Below are positions 1 to 7,564 of a DNA stretch of 9,214 nt, in pieces. Location: NCBI GenBank assembly GCA_003248775.1, contig QFQX01000081.1, positions 1-9,214 of the forward strand, read 5' to 3'. This stretch comes from Shinella sp. Its GTDB lineage: Bacteria > Pseudomonadota > Alphaproteobacteria > Rhizobiales > Rhizobiaceae. Made by a program: the position numbers and the translations under genes. The notes beneath the pieces were generated by a model. That model searched no databases. It was given only the letters and a program-made list of their open reading frames with translations, and was not told the DNA's origin. Every line of letters starts with the position of its first letter. Position 1 is the stretch's first letter.

Positions 1-29
1 CAAACAGACACTAAAGCATTGAGAAGGAA

Positions 30-105
<76 letters not shown>

Positions 106-118
106 AGTGGAGGCGTCA

Positions 119-148
119 ATAAGCGGATTTCTTGCGGCGGTAAAGCAA
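119..148 (-). promoter_or_regulatory. candidate promoter of tRNA-Thr
   Basis: On the minus strand TTGCTT (143-148) and GCTTAT (119-124) are separated by 18 bases, which would start transcription about 5-10 bases before the mature tRNA end at 105. The -35 fits the CTTG/TTG core usual in alphaproteobacteria; the -10 match is only partial. The position is the main argument, so this is a weak inference. Confidence 0.25.
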
Positions 149-272
149 AATTTCGGTGAGCGGTTGCGATAGGTCACAGTCGCTCGCGGCGCGGCGACCA
201 ACGGGACGGTGAAACGCCTTGTCGCTTCCGGCCTTTATCATGTACGACAGAAGCAGATTCAAAGGGCTAACC

Positions 273-1046
273 ATGTCTCGTTCGTTCCGGTCACTTTCGT
301 TCCTCGCCTCCAATACCGAAGAGGCGCAGACCTCCCGCAAGGAGTTGATTCGCCTCTATGGCGATGTCGCGCCGGCCGATGCCGATGTCATCGTGGCGCT
401 GGGCGGTGATGGTTTCATGCTGCAGACGCTGCATGAAACCATGAACTCCGGCAAACTGGTCTACGGCATGAACCGCGGCTCGGTCGGGTTCCTGATGAAC
501 GATTATTCGACCGAGAAACTGAGGGAACGGATCGCCGCCGCCGTCGAAAACGATTTCCATCCCCTGAAGATGACGACGACCAATGCCGATGGCACCACCT
601 CAATTGCACTTGCCTTGAATGAAGTGTCGCTGCTGCGCCAATCCTATCAGGCGGCGAAGCTCAAGGTTACGATCGACGGCCAGGTTCGCCTGGAAGAACT
701 GATCTGCGACGGGGTGATGGTGGCGACGCCCGCGGGATCCACCGCCTATAACCTTTCCGCACACGGCCCCATCCTGCCGCTGGAAGCACCGCTGCTCGCG
801 CTCACTCCGGTCAGCGCCTTCCGTCCCCGCCGCTGGCGCGGGGCGCTTCTTCCGAACAAGGTCCACGTCGATATCGTCGTACTGGAGGCAGAGAAACGAC
901 CGGTCAACGCTGTCGCCGACCATACGGAGGTGAAGTCCGTCGTCCGGGTGCAGATCGCTCAATCAGAGGACACCACCGCGAGCATCCTGTCCGATCCGGA
1001 CAGGTCCTGGTCCGATCGCATCCTCGCCGAACAGTTTTCGAACTGA
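273..1046 (+). CDS. nadK: NAD kinase
   Basis: This 257-residue cytosolic enzyme phosphorylates NAD to NADP with ATP (or polyphosphate in some relatives), setting the NADP(H) pool. The family hallmarks are visible: the GGDG nucleotide-binding motif at residues 44-47 (ALGGDGFMLQ) with the conserved Asp46, the GMNRGSVGFL segment at 65-74, the LNE motif near 115-117, and the glycine-rich DGVMVATPAGSTAYNLSAHG stretch at 146-165. Length matches the short alphaproteobacterial form. The start is ATG 273 (MSRSFRSLSF), with AAGGG about 6 bases upstream. The frame is open further up to a TTG at 219, but that extension has no ribosome site and does not resemble the family. The next gene begins 10 bases after the stop, so the two are probably cotranscribed. 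I see no convincing promoter in 106-272. Confidence 0.96.
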   Translation: MSRSFRSLSFLASNTEEAQTSRKELIRLYGDVAPADADVIVALGGDGFMLQTLHETMNSGKLVYGMNRGSVGFLMNDYSTEKLRERIAAAVENDFHPLKMTTTNADGTTSIALALNEVSLLRQSYQAAKLKVTIDGQVRLEELICDGVMVATPAGSTAYNLSAHGPILPLEAPLLALTPVSAFRPRRWRGALLPNKVHVDIVVLEAEKRPVNAVADHTEVKSVVRVQIAQSEDTTASILSDPDRSWSDRILAEQFSN

Positions 1047-1056
1047 GGGAGATCCC

Positions 1057-1593
1057 ATGACCCCTTCCCAGCCTTTTCGCACTCCGCTTCTTCGCGCAAG
1101 CCTTACCGCGCTGCTCCTTTCCAGCGTCGCCGCTCGTGCTGACGATATCGACCAATTGCCTGTAACCGCCACCTTCGTCATCAGCGGCGGGTTCTGGGAG
1201 GGCGATGCCGGAGATATCGAGGCCGCACCGGATGTTGCGGGCAGCGGCACGGCAACGCCCGCGCCGGCACAGGAGAAAGCCGAAACACAGCGCGGGTATT
1301 ACAAGCTCGTCGCCATTCGCCAGACGGACCGCACCGCAAAGATCTACCTGCAGCAGATCCTCTCGGCCGAAAGCGGTCCGAAAGTTCTTGAAAGCGTGGA
1401 GCTTGAGGAATTCTCGGCGATCAAGGCCTATGTCACCGATATCCGGCCGGAGGATTCGACCGGGGTCAGCCGCCAGCCCGGCCTGTTCGCCACAGTCTAC
1501 CTGAAGACCGATCCACAGCAGATGGAGCCGGAAGGTTGGACGGTGCTGATCGACGAGTTCGGTGACATCAGAGTCGAGCGCGAAACAAACTGA
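1057..1593 (+). CDS. small exported protein of unknown function
   Basis: I do not recognise a named family in this 178-residue protein. The N-terminus is a good Sec signal peptide: basic residues (R8, R13), a hydrophobic core (ASLTALLLSSV, 14-24) and an ARA cleavage site before Asp29. There is no cysteine, so it is not a lipoprotein, and no second membrane segment, so it should be a soluble periplasmic or secreted protein of about 150 residues. After a short segment (VTATFVISGGFWEG) comes an Ala/Pro/Gly-rich linker at about 52-76, then a C-terminal part that alternates charged and beta-type stretches (YYKLVAIRQ, TAKIYLQQIL, ATVYLKTD, WTVLIDEFGDIRVE), suggesting a small beta-rich domain. GAGGGA lies 7 bases before ATG 1057. 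It follows NAD kinase by 10 bases, implying one transcript, though the context does not indicate a role. Confidence 0.85.
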   Translation: MTPSQPFRTPLLRASLTALLLSSVAARADDIDQLPVTATFVISGGFWEGDAGDIEAAPDVAGSGTATPAPAQEKAETQRGYYKLVAIRQTDRTAKIYLQQILSAESGPKVLESVELEEFSAIKAYVTDIRPEDSTGVSRQPGLFATVYLKTDPQQMEPEGWTVLIDEFGDIRVERETN

Positions 1594-1683
1594 GACGGCC
1601 GGCGCCTGACATCAGGCAAGCGTCAAGGCTCACACGCCGCCGAATCGCGACAGCCGAGCCAGCGAAAAAGCACTCACGAACGA

Positions 1684-1717
1684 AAACGGCGGGGTTTTGC
1701 CCCGCCGTTTCATTTTA
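1684..1717. terminator. bidirectional intrinsic terminator
   Basis: A perfect 11-bp stem (AAACGGCGGGG at 1684-1694, CCCCGCCGTTT at 1700-1710) closes a 5-base loop. T-rich tracts lie on both sides: the stem ends in TTT followed by CATTTTA on the plus strand, and in TTTTCG on the minus strand. It sits between two convergent genes, 90 bases after the exported-protein stop and 17 bases beyond the end of prfB, so it can serve both. Confidence 0.85.
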
Positions 1718-1733
1718 TTCCGTGCAACACCGA

Positions 1734-2862
1734 TCAATCGATGTCGGCGACCGCATCCGCCTTGCCGCTGATGCGGTGAGCAAGTGCCGCTTCCATGAAC
1801 TCGTTCAGGTCGCCGTTCAAAACGGTATCGGGATCGGTGCTCTCAACGCCGGTGCGCAGATCCTTCACCAGCTGATAAGGCTGCAGGACGTAGGAGCGGA
1901 TCTGGTGACCCCAGCCGATATCCGTCTTGGATGCGGCTTCGGCATTGGCCGCCGCTTCGCGCTTCATCAATTCCGCTTCGTACATGCGGGCACGCAGCAT
2001 TTCCCACGCCTTGGCGCGGTTCTTGTGCTGTGAACGCTCCTGCTGGCAGGCAACCACGATGCCGGTCGGAATGTGCGTGATACGCACGGCCGAGTCGGTC
2101 GTATTGACGTGCTGACCACCAGCGCCCGACGAACGATAGGTATCGATGCGGCAGTCGCTTTCGTTGATCTCGATGTTGATCGAGTCATCGACGACCGGAT
2201 AGACCCAGACCGACGAAAAGGACGTGTGCCGGCGCGCGTTCGAGTCATAAGGCGAAATACGCACCAGGCGGTGAACACCGGATTCGGTCTTCGTCCAGCC
2301 ATAGGCATTGTGGCCCTTGATGAGCACGGTAGCGGACTTGATACCAGCCTCTTCGCCGTCATGCACTTCCAGCACCTCGACCTTGAAGCCCTGCTTTTCG
2401 GCCCAGCGAATATACATGCGCAGCAGCATGTTGGCCCAGTCCTGGGACTCGGTGCCACCAGCGCCGGAATGCACCTCCAGATAGGTGTCGTTGCCGTCGG
2501 CTTCACCGGAAAGCATGGCCTCGACCTGAAGACGGCCGGATTCGGCCTTCAGCGCCTTCAGAGACTCCTCGGCCTCCTTGACGATCGACTCGTCACCTTC
2601 TTCCTCGCCCATCTCGATCAGCTCGATGTTGTCTTTCATCTGCTGTTCGAGACGCTTGACGCCTGCGATGCTCTCATCGAGCTGCTGGCGCTCGCGCATC
2701 AGCTTCTGTGCTTCCTGCGCGTCGTTCCAGAGGTTCGGATCCTCTGCCTTGTTGTTCAACCAGTCCAGTCGTCTTACCGCCTGGTCCCAGTCAAAGATGC
2801 CTCCTCAGCAGGCTTATGGCCTGCTTGATTTCGTCGACTACGTTCTCGATTTCTGCACGCAT
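1734..2862 (-). CDS. prfB: peptide chain release factor 2, made by programmed +1 frameshift
   Basis: RF2 recognises UGA and UAA in the ribosomal A site and triggers peptide release. The product is 375 residues in two frames: codons 1-23 from ATG 2862 (MRAEIENVVDEIKQ, ending RRHL), then a slip at CTT TGA so that reading resumes with GAC at 2792-2790 (DWDQAVRRLDW) and continues to the stop at 1734. The GGQ peptidyl-transferase motif is at residues 248-250 (SSGAGGQHVN). The anticodon-like tripeptide region is VRISPYDSNARRHTSF, with SPY at 203-205 where E. coli has SPF. The N-terminal helical domain, PCRF domain and GGQ domain are in the usual order. GAGGTG lies 12 bases before the start, a rather wide spacing. 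PBP1a ends about 100 bases upstream; little room is left for a separate promoter after the hairpin between them. Because of the internal UGA, a plain reading-frame call would give only the second frame (TTG at 2759 onward, 341 residues). Confidence 0.96.
2790..2805 (-). promoter_or_regulatory. prfB programmed +1 frameshift site
   Basis: On the minus strand the sequence reads AGGAGG (2805-2800), CAT, CTT (2796-2794), TGA (2793-2791), C (2790). This is the classical RF2 signal: an internal Shine-Dalgarno three bases before a slippery CTT codon, followed by a UGA with C as the next base, a weak termination context. In the studied bacteria, scarcity of RF2 makes the ribosome pause at UGA and slip one base forward, so RF2 controls its own synthesis. 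The frame before it (MRAEIENVVD) and after it (DWDQAVRRLD) are both clear RF2 sequence, which rules out a sequencing error as the simplest reading. Confidence 0.95.
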
Positions 2863-2908
2863 TTCGCTTGATTTCACCTCGGATCGAATTGCTGAGGGGG
2901 TGAATAGT

Positions 2909-2941
2909 GTCGGCCGCCCCCGATGTAAAGGGGCGGCCGAC
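2909..2941 (-). terminator. strong hairpin between PBP1a and prfB, poor U tract
   Basis: A perfect 12-bp GC-rich stem pairs GTCGGCCGCCCC (2909-2920) with GGGGCGGCCGAC (2930-2941) around a 9-base loop. It begins 24 bases after the PBP1a stop and ends 46 bases before the prfB start. In the direction of transcription it is followed by ACTATTCACC, not a run of T, so it may terminate only partly or act as an mRNA-end barrier against 3' exonucleases that still lets prfB be read through. Confidence 0.6.
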
Positions 2942-2965
2942 AGCATTCAGGATTTCAGGAGCGGC

Positions 2966-5422
2966 TTAAAAAAGTCCGCCGGCGCCGGATGTCACGGCTT
3001 GATTGGCCTGCGGCGAGTCTCTGAGAATTTCTTCCGGCGCCGCATATCCATCCATGCCGATGACCGAGAAGCTGTCAGCCGGGCCTGTGCCGGGCTTGAA
3101 GGCTTCGACGATCGTGTCCGGATCGCCTTCGGCCGCCAGCATACCGGTCTTCCGGTTGATCGGGATGAGGCTCATGCCCTGCGGAATATGGAACATGCCC
3201 GGCGGCGTGCCGACGACGGCGGCCTGCATGAACTCGTTGAAGATCGGAGCGGACATCGAACCACCGGTCGCACCGCGACCAAGCGGAGTCGGGTTGTCCA
3301 TGCCGACATAAAGGCCGGCGACGAGATCCGGAGTATAACCGACGAACCAGGCGTCCTTTTCGTCGTTGGTCGTACCGGTCTTGCCGGCCACGGGCCGATC
3401 GAGCTTCACCTTGCCTGCAGCGGTACCGCGCTGAATGACGCCTTCCATGATCGAGGTGATCTGGTAGGCGGTCATCGGATCGAGAACCTGTTCGCGGTTA
3501 TCGACCACGGTCGGCTCTTCCTGCCCCTGCCATTCATCAGCGTTGCAGCCCTCACAGGTGCGTTCCTCGTGACGGAAGATCGTCTTGCCGTAACGGTCCT
3601 GAATACGGTCGATCAGCGTCGGCTGGATCTGCTTGCCACCGTTGGCCAGCACGGCATAGGCAGAAACCATGCGCAGCACCGTAGTCTCACCGGAACCGAG
3701 CGACATAGCGAGAACCGGGTTCATTTTGTCGTAGATGCCGAAGCGTTCCGCATATTCGGCTACGAGGTTCATGCCCATGTCGTTCGCCAGGCGAACCGTC
3801 ATCAGGTTACGGGACTTTTCGATGCCGAGGCGCAAGGTCGAAGGACCGGCCGAGCCGCCACCATAGTTCTGCGGTCTCCAGACCTGACCACCCGAAACGA
3901 ACTCCACCGGCGCATCGAGAATAACGGAAGCCGGAGTGTAGCCGTTGTCGAGCGCGGCAGCGTAGACGAAGGGCTTGAAGGAGGAACCCGGCTGGCGCAT
4001 GGCCTGGGTTGCACGGTTGAACTCCGACTGGGCGTAGGAGAAACCGCCGACCATAGCGAGAACGCGGCCAGTATGGGGGTCCATGGCGACCAACCCGCCC
4101 TGCACCTTCGGCGGCTGGCGCAGGCGATAGCTTCCCGGCTTGGTGTCGCCAAGAGCTTCGACATAGATGACATCCCCCGGTTTCAGGACGCCTTCAGGCG
4201 ATTTTGCCGACTTGCGATCGCTGGACGCGGACCGGTAGGCCCAATCCATGTCCCCCGCGGCGATACGACCGGTCTGACGCTCAGCTCCAACCTTGCCGTC
4301 GCCGCCCTTGGCGGGCTGAAGACCGATATCGACCTGACTGGAAGACGTATCCAGCACCACGGCAATCTTCCATTCGGGAACATCGCTCAGGCCATCGACC
4401 TTGCCCAGTTCCACACCCCAGTCTCCACCCACACCGATATTCTTGATCGGGCCGCGATAGCCACGACGCTCGTCATAGGTAATCAAGCCGTCCTGAAGAG
4501 CCTTGCGGGCAGCGATCTGGATCTTGGGATCGAGCGAGGTACGAACGGAGAGACCGCCTTCGTAAAGCGCCTTGTCGCCGTACTTCTCGATGATCTGGCG
4601 ACGAACCTCTTCGGAGAAATAATCCGATGCAAAGAGATAAGAGCCGGATCGGCGAAGCGTCACGCCGAGCGGCTGCTTCTTGGCCTCCTCGCCTTCGTCA
4701 TGGGCCACGAAACCGTTTTCGACCATGCGATCGATAACCCAGTTACGGCGCTCGATCGCTGCGGCCGTGTGACGGAAGGGATGGTAGTTGGAAGGGCCCT
4801 TTGGCAGCGAGGCTAGATAAGCGGTCTCGGCGATCGTCAGTTCCGTCACCGACTTGTCGAAATAGGTCAGCGCCGCGCCGGCGATGCCATAGGCATTCAT
4901 GCCGAAGAAGATTTCGTTCAGATAGAGTTCGAGGATCTTGTCCTTTGAATAGGTCTGCTCGATGCGGAAGGAGAGGATTGCCTCTTTAACCTTGCGGTCC
5001 ATCGTCTGGTCAGCCGAAAGAAGGAAGTTCTTCGCCACCTGCTGGGTTATCGTCGAGGCACCAACCGGACGACGGCCAGAGCCAAAGTTCTGCAGGTTGA
5101 CCAGGACGGCACGACCGAGTCCGTAAACATCGACACCCGGGTGATTGTAGAAGTTCTTGTCTTCGGCGGAAAGGAAAGCAGCCTTCACCCGATCCGGTAT
5201 AGCCTGGATCGGCAGAAACAGGCGGCGCTCGCGCGCATATTCCGCCATCAGCGCGCCGTTGCCGGCGTGGAATCGTGTCGTCACCGGCGGCGCATAACTC
5301 GACAGAACTTCGTAATCGGGAAGGTCCTTCGTGACGCCCGCCAGATAGACGGCAGCGACAACCGCTACACCCAAGGCGAGAACGGATGCCAATCCGAAGA
5401 AATATCCAATCAGTCTGATCAT
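2966..5422 (-). CDS. mrcA: penicillin-binding protein 1a, bifunctional class A
   Basis: This 818-residue inner-membrane enzyme polymerises lipid II into glycan strands and cross-links the stem peptides in the periplasm. A short cytoplasmic start and one membrane helix (about 5-28, IGYFFGLASVLALGVAVVAAVYLAG) anchor it. The GT51 glycosyltransferase motifs follow in order: SAEDKNFYNHPG at 85-96 with catalytic Glu87, GASTITQQVAKNF at 121-133, RKVKEAILSFRIE at 143-155 and KDKILELYLNEIFFG at 160-174. After a linker that probably holds the OB-like domain come the transpeptidase motifs SSFK at 480-483 (acylated Ser480), SRN at 537-539 and KTGTT at 681-685. Cys623 and Cys626 form a CxxC pair in the periplasmic part. 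ATG 5422 (MIRLIGYFFG) is chosen because it starts just before the anchor, although its ribosome site is weak; the frame stays open to a TTG at 5542, but those 40 residues do not fit the family. The amidase ends about 220 bases upstream. Confidence 0.95.
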   Translation of the reverse strand: MIRLIGYFFGLASVLALGVAVVAAVYLAGVTKDLPDYEVLSSYAPPVTTRFHAGNGALMAEYARERRLFLPIQAIPDRVKAAFLSAEDKNFYNHPGVDVYGLGRAVLVNLQNFGSGRRPVGASTITQQVAKNFLLSADQTMDRKVKEAILSFRIEQTYSKDKILELYLNEIFFGMNAYGIAGAALTYFDKSVTELTIAETAYLASLPKGPSNYHPFRHTAAAIERRNWVIDRMVENGFVAHDEGEEAKKQPLGVTLRRSGSYLFASDYFSEEVRRQIIEKYGDKALYEGGLSVRTSLDPKIQIAARKALQDGLITYDERRGYRGPIKNIGVGGDWGVELGKVDGLSDVPEWKIAVVLDTSSSQVDIGLQPAKGGDGKVGAERQTGRIAAGDMDWAYRSASSDRKSAKSPEGVLKPGDVIYVEALGDTKPGSYRLRQPPKVQGGLVAMDPHTGRVLAMVGGFSYAQSEFNRATQAMRQPGSSFKPFVYAAALDNGYTPASVILDAPVEFVSGGQVWRPQNYGGGSAGPSTLRLGIEKSRNLMTVRLANDMGMNLVAEYAERFGIYDKMNPVLAMSLGSGETTVLRMVSAYAVLANGGKQIQPTLIDRIQDRYGKTIFRHEERTCEGCNADEWQGQEEPTVVDNREQVLDPMTAYQITSIMEGVIQRGTAAGKVKLDRPVAGKTGTTNDEKDAWFVGYTPDLVAGLYVGMDNPTPLGRGATGGSMSAPIFNEFMQAAVVGTPPGMFHIPQGMSLIPINRKTGMLAAEGDPDTIVEAFKPGTGPADSFSVIGMDGYAAPEEILRDSPQANQAVTSGAGGLF

Positions 5423-5643
5423 ATTTGAGCTACCGCGATGGCTTTCGGTTCGGCGCACGATGGCAAACATCGCACATACCGTGGCGTTTTGCACGTCAGG
5501 CCCTGCTTGGCAAGACGCGGCGGCAAGCATTGATTCCAACACATCAAGGCATCAACCGCTTCATTTCGGAGTAACGTCCGGATTGTGAGGAAAATAGGGC
5601 CACCAGCGGCTTCCATCAATTCACCCACAGGCCACTTTCCGCC

Positions 5644-6915
5644 TCATCCGCCCTTCGCAACGACCGGAGAACGATAGCGTTTGATCGCATCGGTCAGCAG
5701 CGACGCGATCTTTTCGCGCCACTGCGGGTCAAGCAGCAGCTTTTCGTCGTCCTTGTTGGAAAGGAACCCGAGTTCCAGCAGAATCGAGGGCACGTCATGG
5801 GCCTGCAAGACCCGAAAACCCGCCGAACGATGAGGATTGTTGATCAACTGCACCTGTCCATTGAAGGAACCTATCACCGTATTCGCCATGGATACGGAAA
5901 AGGCCTGCGTTTCGCGCCGGGTCAGGTCTAGCAGGATGTCGGTGACTTCGGTCGGTTCGCTCGCCAGATCGACGCCAGCGACGGCATCCGAGAGGTTTTC
6001 GCGCTCTGCAAGATCGGCGGCCATGTGGTCGGATGCGGTGTCGGAGATCGTATAGACGGTTGCGCCCCGGATGCCGCTCTGGCGCAGGGTGTCGGCATGG
6101 AAGGAGATCAGGAGATCCGCCCGATGCTGCCGGGCAATGGTCACTCGCTCGGAGAGAGAGAGAAACTCGTCCCCTTCCCTCGTCAGAAACGCAGTGATTC
6201 CCTTTTCACTCTTCAGGCGCTCGGCCAATGCCCTGGCGAAGGCCAGCGTGATCTCCTTTTCAGGCGTCTTCGTTTCCGCGCCGGCGGCGCCCGCATCGAT
6301 GCCGCCATGGCCAGCATCGATCGCAATCACGAATTCGTCATCCTTGGCCGGATCGACAGTCGCGACGCGATCACCGCGCAGATCAACGGCCGCTGAAGCT
6401 CCCCCACCCCAGGCCTGGGTGGCGACGAGCGTATCGAAATCCGGTTGCGACATCATCTCGGCATCCAGCACGAGACGGTAACCCTTGCCGCCTTCGTCTT
6501 CCTTGACCTCTGCCGACACGAGCTTCGCAGGGCGCTCTGCTGTCAGCACCAGCCGCGCCGAGTTGGCGTCCATCGCCCCGAAACGGATATCCCTGAACAG
6601 GCCTGTGGGCTTCAGGTCAGCATTGGGGAAAGTAAAGGCGGTTGCCGGCATATCGACCACGATACGGTCGGGCTTCGCCATATAGCGCACCTCGACATCG
6701 GGCTTGCGGTCGAAATCGATGACGATGCGAGTGCGAGCGCGGTCACCGGCAATACGCGCCGAATAGGCGAGCAAGGGGCCATCCTGCTCGACCTGCACCG
6801 CAGTCACTTCCGTCGCAGGCATGACAATCAGCATCGACACGGCCAGGAGCCGTGCGGCCGATAATAGACCAGCATTGGGCAGAACACGGCCCGCAAAGCT
6901 TCGAATGACAGACAA
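5644..6915 (-). CDS. amiC: N-acetylmuramoyl-L-alanine amidase, AMIN plus Amidase_3
   Basis: This periplasmic zinc amidase cleaves the bond between N-acetylmuramic acid and L-alanine, the step that splits septal peptidoglycan between daughter cells. From TTG 6915 it has 423 residues: a signal peptide (about 1-39, hydrophobic core LLSAARLLAVSMLIVM, end EVTA before VQ), an AMIN domain at about 45-155 that targets peptidoglycan or the septum, a linker, and the catalytic domain from about 193. The zinc ligands are His203 (IDAGHGGIDAG), Glu219 (TPEKEITL) and His273 (LISFHADT); catalytic Glu381 is in LLELGFLSN. The segment between His273 and Glu381 is long, as in AmiA/B/C enzymes whose inhibitory helix is moved by EnvC/NlpD-type activators. 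No ATG or GTG suits the start: TTG 6915 has GGGGA six bases upstream, while TTG 6939 (431 residues) lies inside a perfect inverted repeat without a ribosome site. The symbol rests on architecture; the start is uncertain by 8 residues. Confidence 0.93.
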   Translation of the reverse strand: MSVIRSFAGRVLPNAGLLSAARLLAVSMLIVMPATEVTAVQVEQDGPLLAYSARIAGDRARTRIVIDFDRKPDVEVRYMAKPDRIVVDMPATAFTFPNADLKPTGLFRDIRFGAMDANSARLVLTAERPAKLVSAEVKEDEGGKGYRLVLDAEMMSQPDFDTLVATQAWGGGASAAVDLRGDRVATVDPAKDDEFVIAIDAGHGGIDAGAAGAETKTPEKEITLAFARALAERLKSEKGITAFLTREGDEFLSLSERVTIARQHRADLLISFHADTLRQSGIRGATVYTISDTASDHMAADLAERENLSDAVAGVDLASEPTEVTDILLDLTRRETQAFSVSMANTVIGSFNGQVQLINNPHRSAGFRVLQAHDVPSILLELGFLSNKDDEKLLLDPQWREKIASLLTDAIKRYRSPVVAKGG

Positions 6916-7370
6916 TCCGCTTCCCCGTAACGATCGCAAGCGATCGCCATGCCGCTGCGATCCACTGCAATCCTGTAAACCATCATTTTCGGCCAGTGTT
7001 CAACCGGACCGCGGATGTCATGCCAGCATTGTCCCCAGCAATGCACAATGCCGCGTCTGGACGATGAATCGACCGCGGCGCAGTCTTGCCCGCTAATCAA
7101 TCGATATTATGGCATAAATTCGTTTCCCCTTGCTATTGTGACAGAGAAAACATACAACGCACATGAGGGTTAAAAGTGCCCACGGGATAGAATCGCCGCA
7201 GCGGCTGCCAACCTTACAAGGACTTGGCGCCCGGTCAGACGGACATTCATCCGCCGTTTCTGCACTTTTGTCCTGAAACTGGTTTATCACGCCGGCCCGG
7301 CCGGAACTTGTAACAGGTGGATTCCACCAAAAGCTCTTCACCAGAGCACTCATCGGGTCCCGAGGGGCCT

Positions 7371-7400
7371 ATGTCATTGTCGTTTTCGTTCGGTCATTAA
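7371..7400 (+). other. possible leader peptide ORF upstream of RNase E
   Basis: ATG 7371 opens nine codons (MSLSFSFGH) ending in TAA at 7398-7400. GAGGGG at 7362-7367 is well placed as a ribosome site. The stop overlaps a second ATG at 7400 (TAATG); that frame begins MSLQQG and runs 87 codons to 7663, past the RNase E start in a different frame. Both frames begin with near-identical DNA, ATGTCATTG and ATGTCGTTG. The long frame does not look like a functional protein. Whether either is translated is unknown; a role in leader control is an inference. Confidence 0.25.
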
Positions 7401-7564
7401 TGTCGTTGCAGCAGGGATTGAACAAATTGGGCGAGCCGGGACACTTCAGTTTCCCGAATCCCGTTCGATTGCTGGCAGCACACTCCTCCGAACGGAGACC
7501 TATATATCCGGCGCCAAGCCCGCAAAGCACCATCCGCACCAGAGTACAGCGAGCGGGTGATTTT

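Noticed and set aside
219..241. TTGTCG and TATCAT as a promoter for NAD kinase
   Set aside because: The two elements are only 11 bases apart, too close for a sigma-70 type promoter.
219..272. An 18-residue N-terminal extension of NAD kinase from a TTG at 219
   Set aside because: No ribosome site; ATG 273 has AAGGG at good spacing and gives the family's usual length.
2073..2828. A 251-codon plus-strand frame opposite prfB
   Set aside because: It lies antisense to the RF2 domains, lacks a ribosome site, and reads as a His/Asp/Leu-rich shadow.
2708..4816. A 702-codon open frame on the plus strand opposite PBP1a and the start of prfB
   Set aside because: Its protein is rich in Arg, His, Asp and Val with no recognisable motif, as expected of a mirror frame in GC-rich coding DNA, while the minus strand carries all PBP1a and RF2 motifs.
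5423..5542. A 40-residue N-terminal extension of PBP1a from a TTG at 5542
   Set aside because: The membrane anchor begins at MIRLIGYFFG (5422), the normal start of the family; the extension carries no signal or domain.
7093..7353. An 86-codon minus-strand frame upstream of the amidase, with a hydrophobic cysteine-containing C-terminus
   Set aside because: No clear ribosome site, no recognisable family, and it overlaps the likely RNase E leader. It looks like chance.
7500..7506. CTATATA as the -10 element of an rne promoter
   Set aside because: The hexamer fits, but at 17-18 bases upstream the sequence (AGCACA/CAGCAC) is not a -35, and the nearest TTG core (7469) is 25 bases away.
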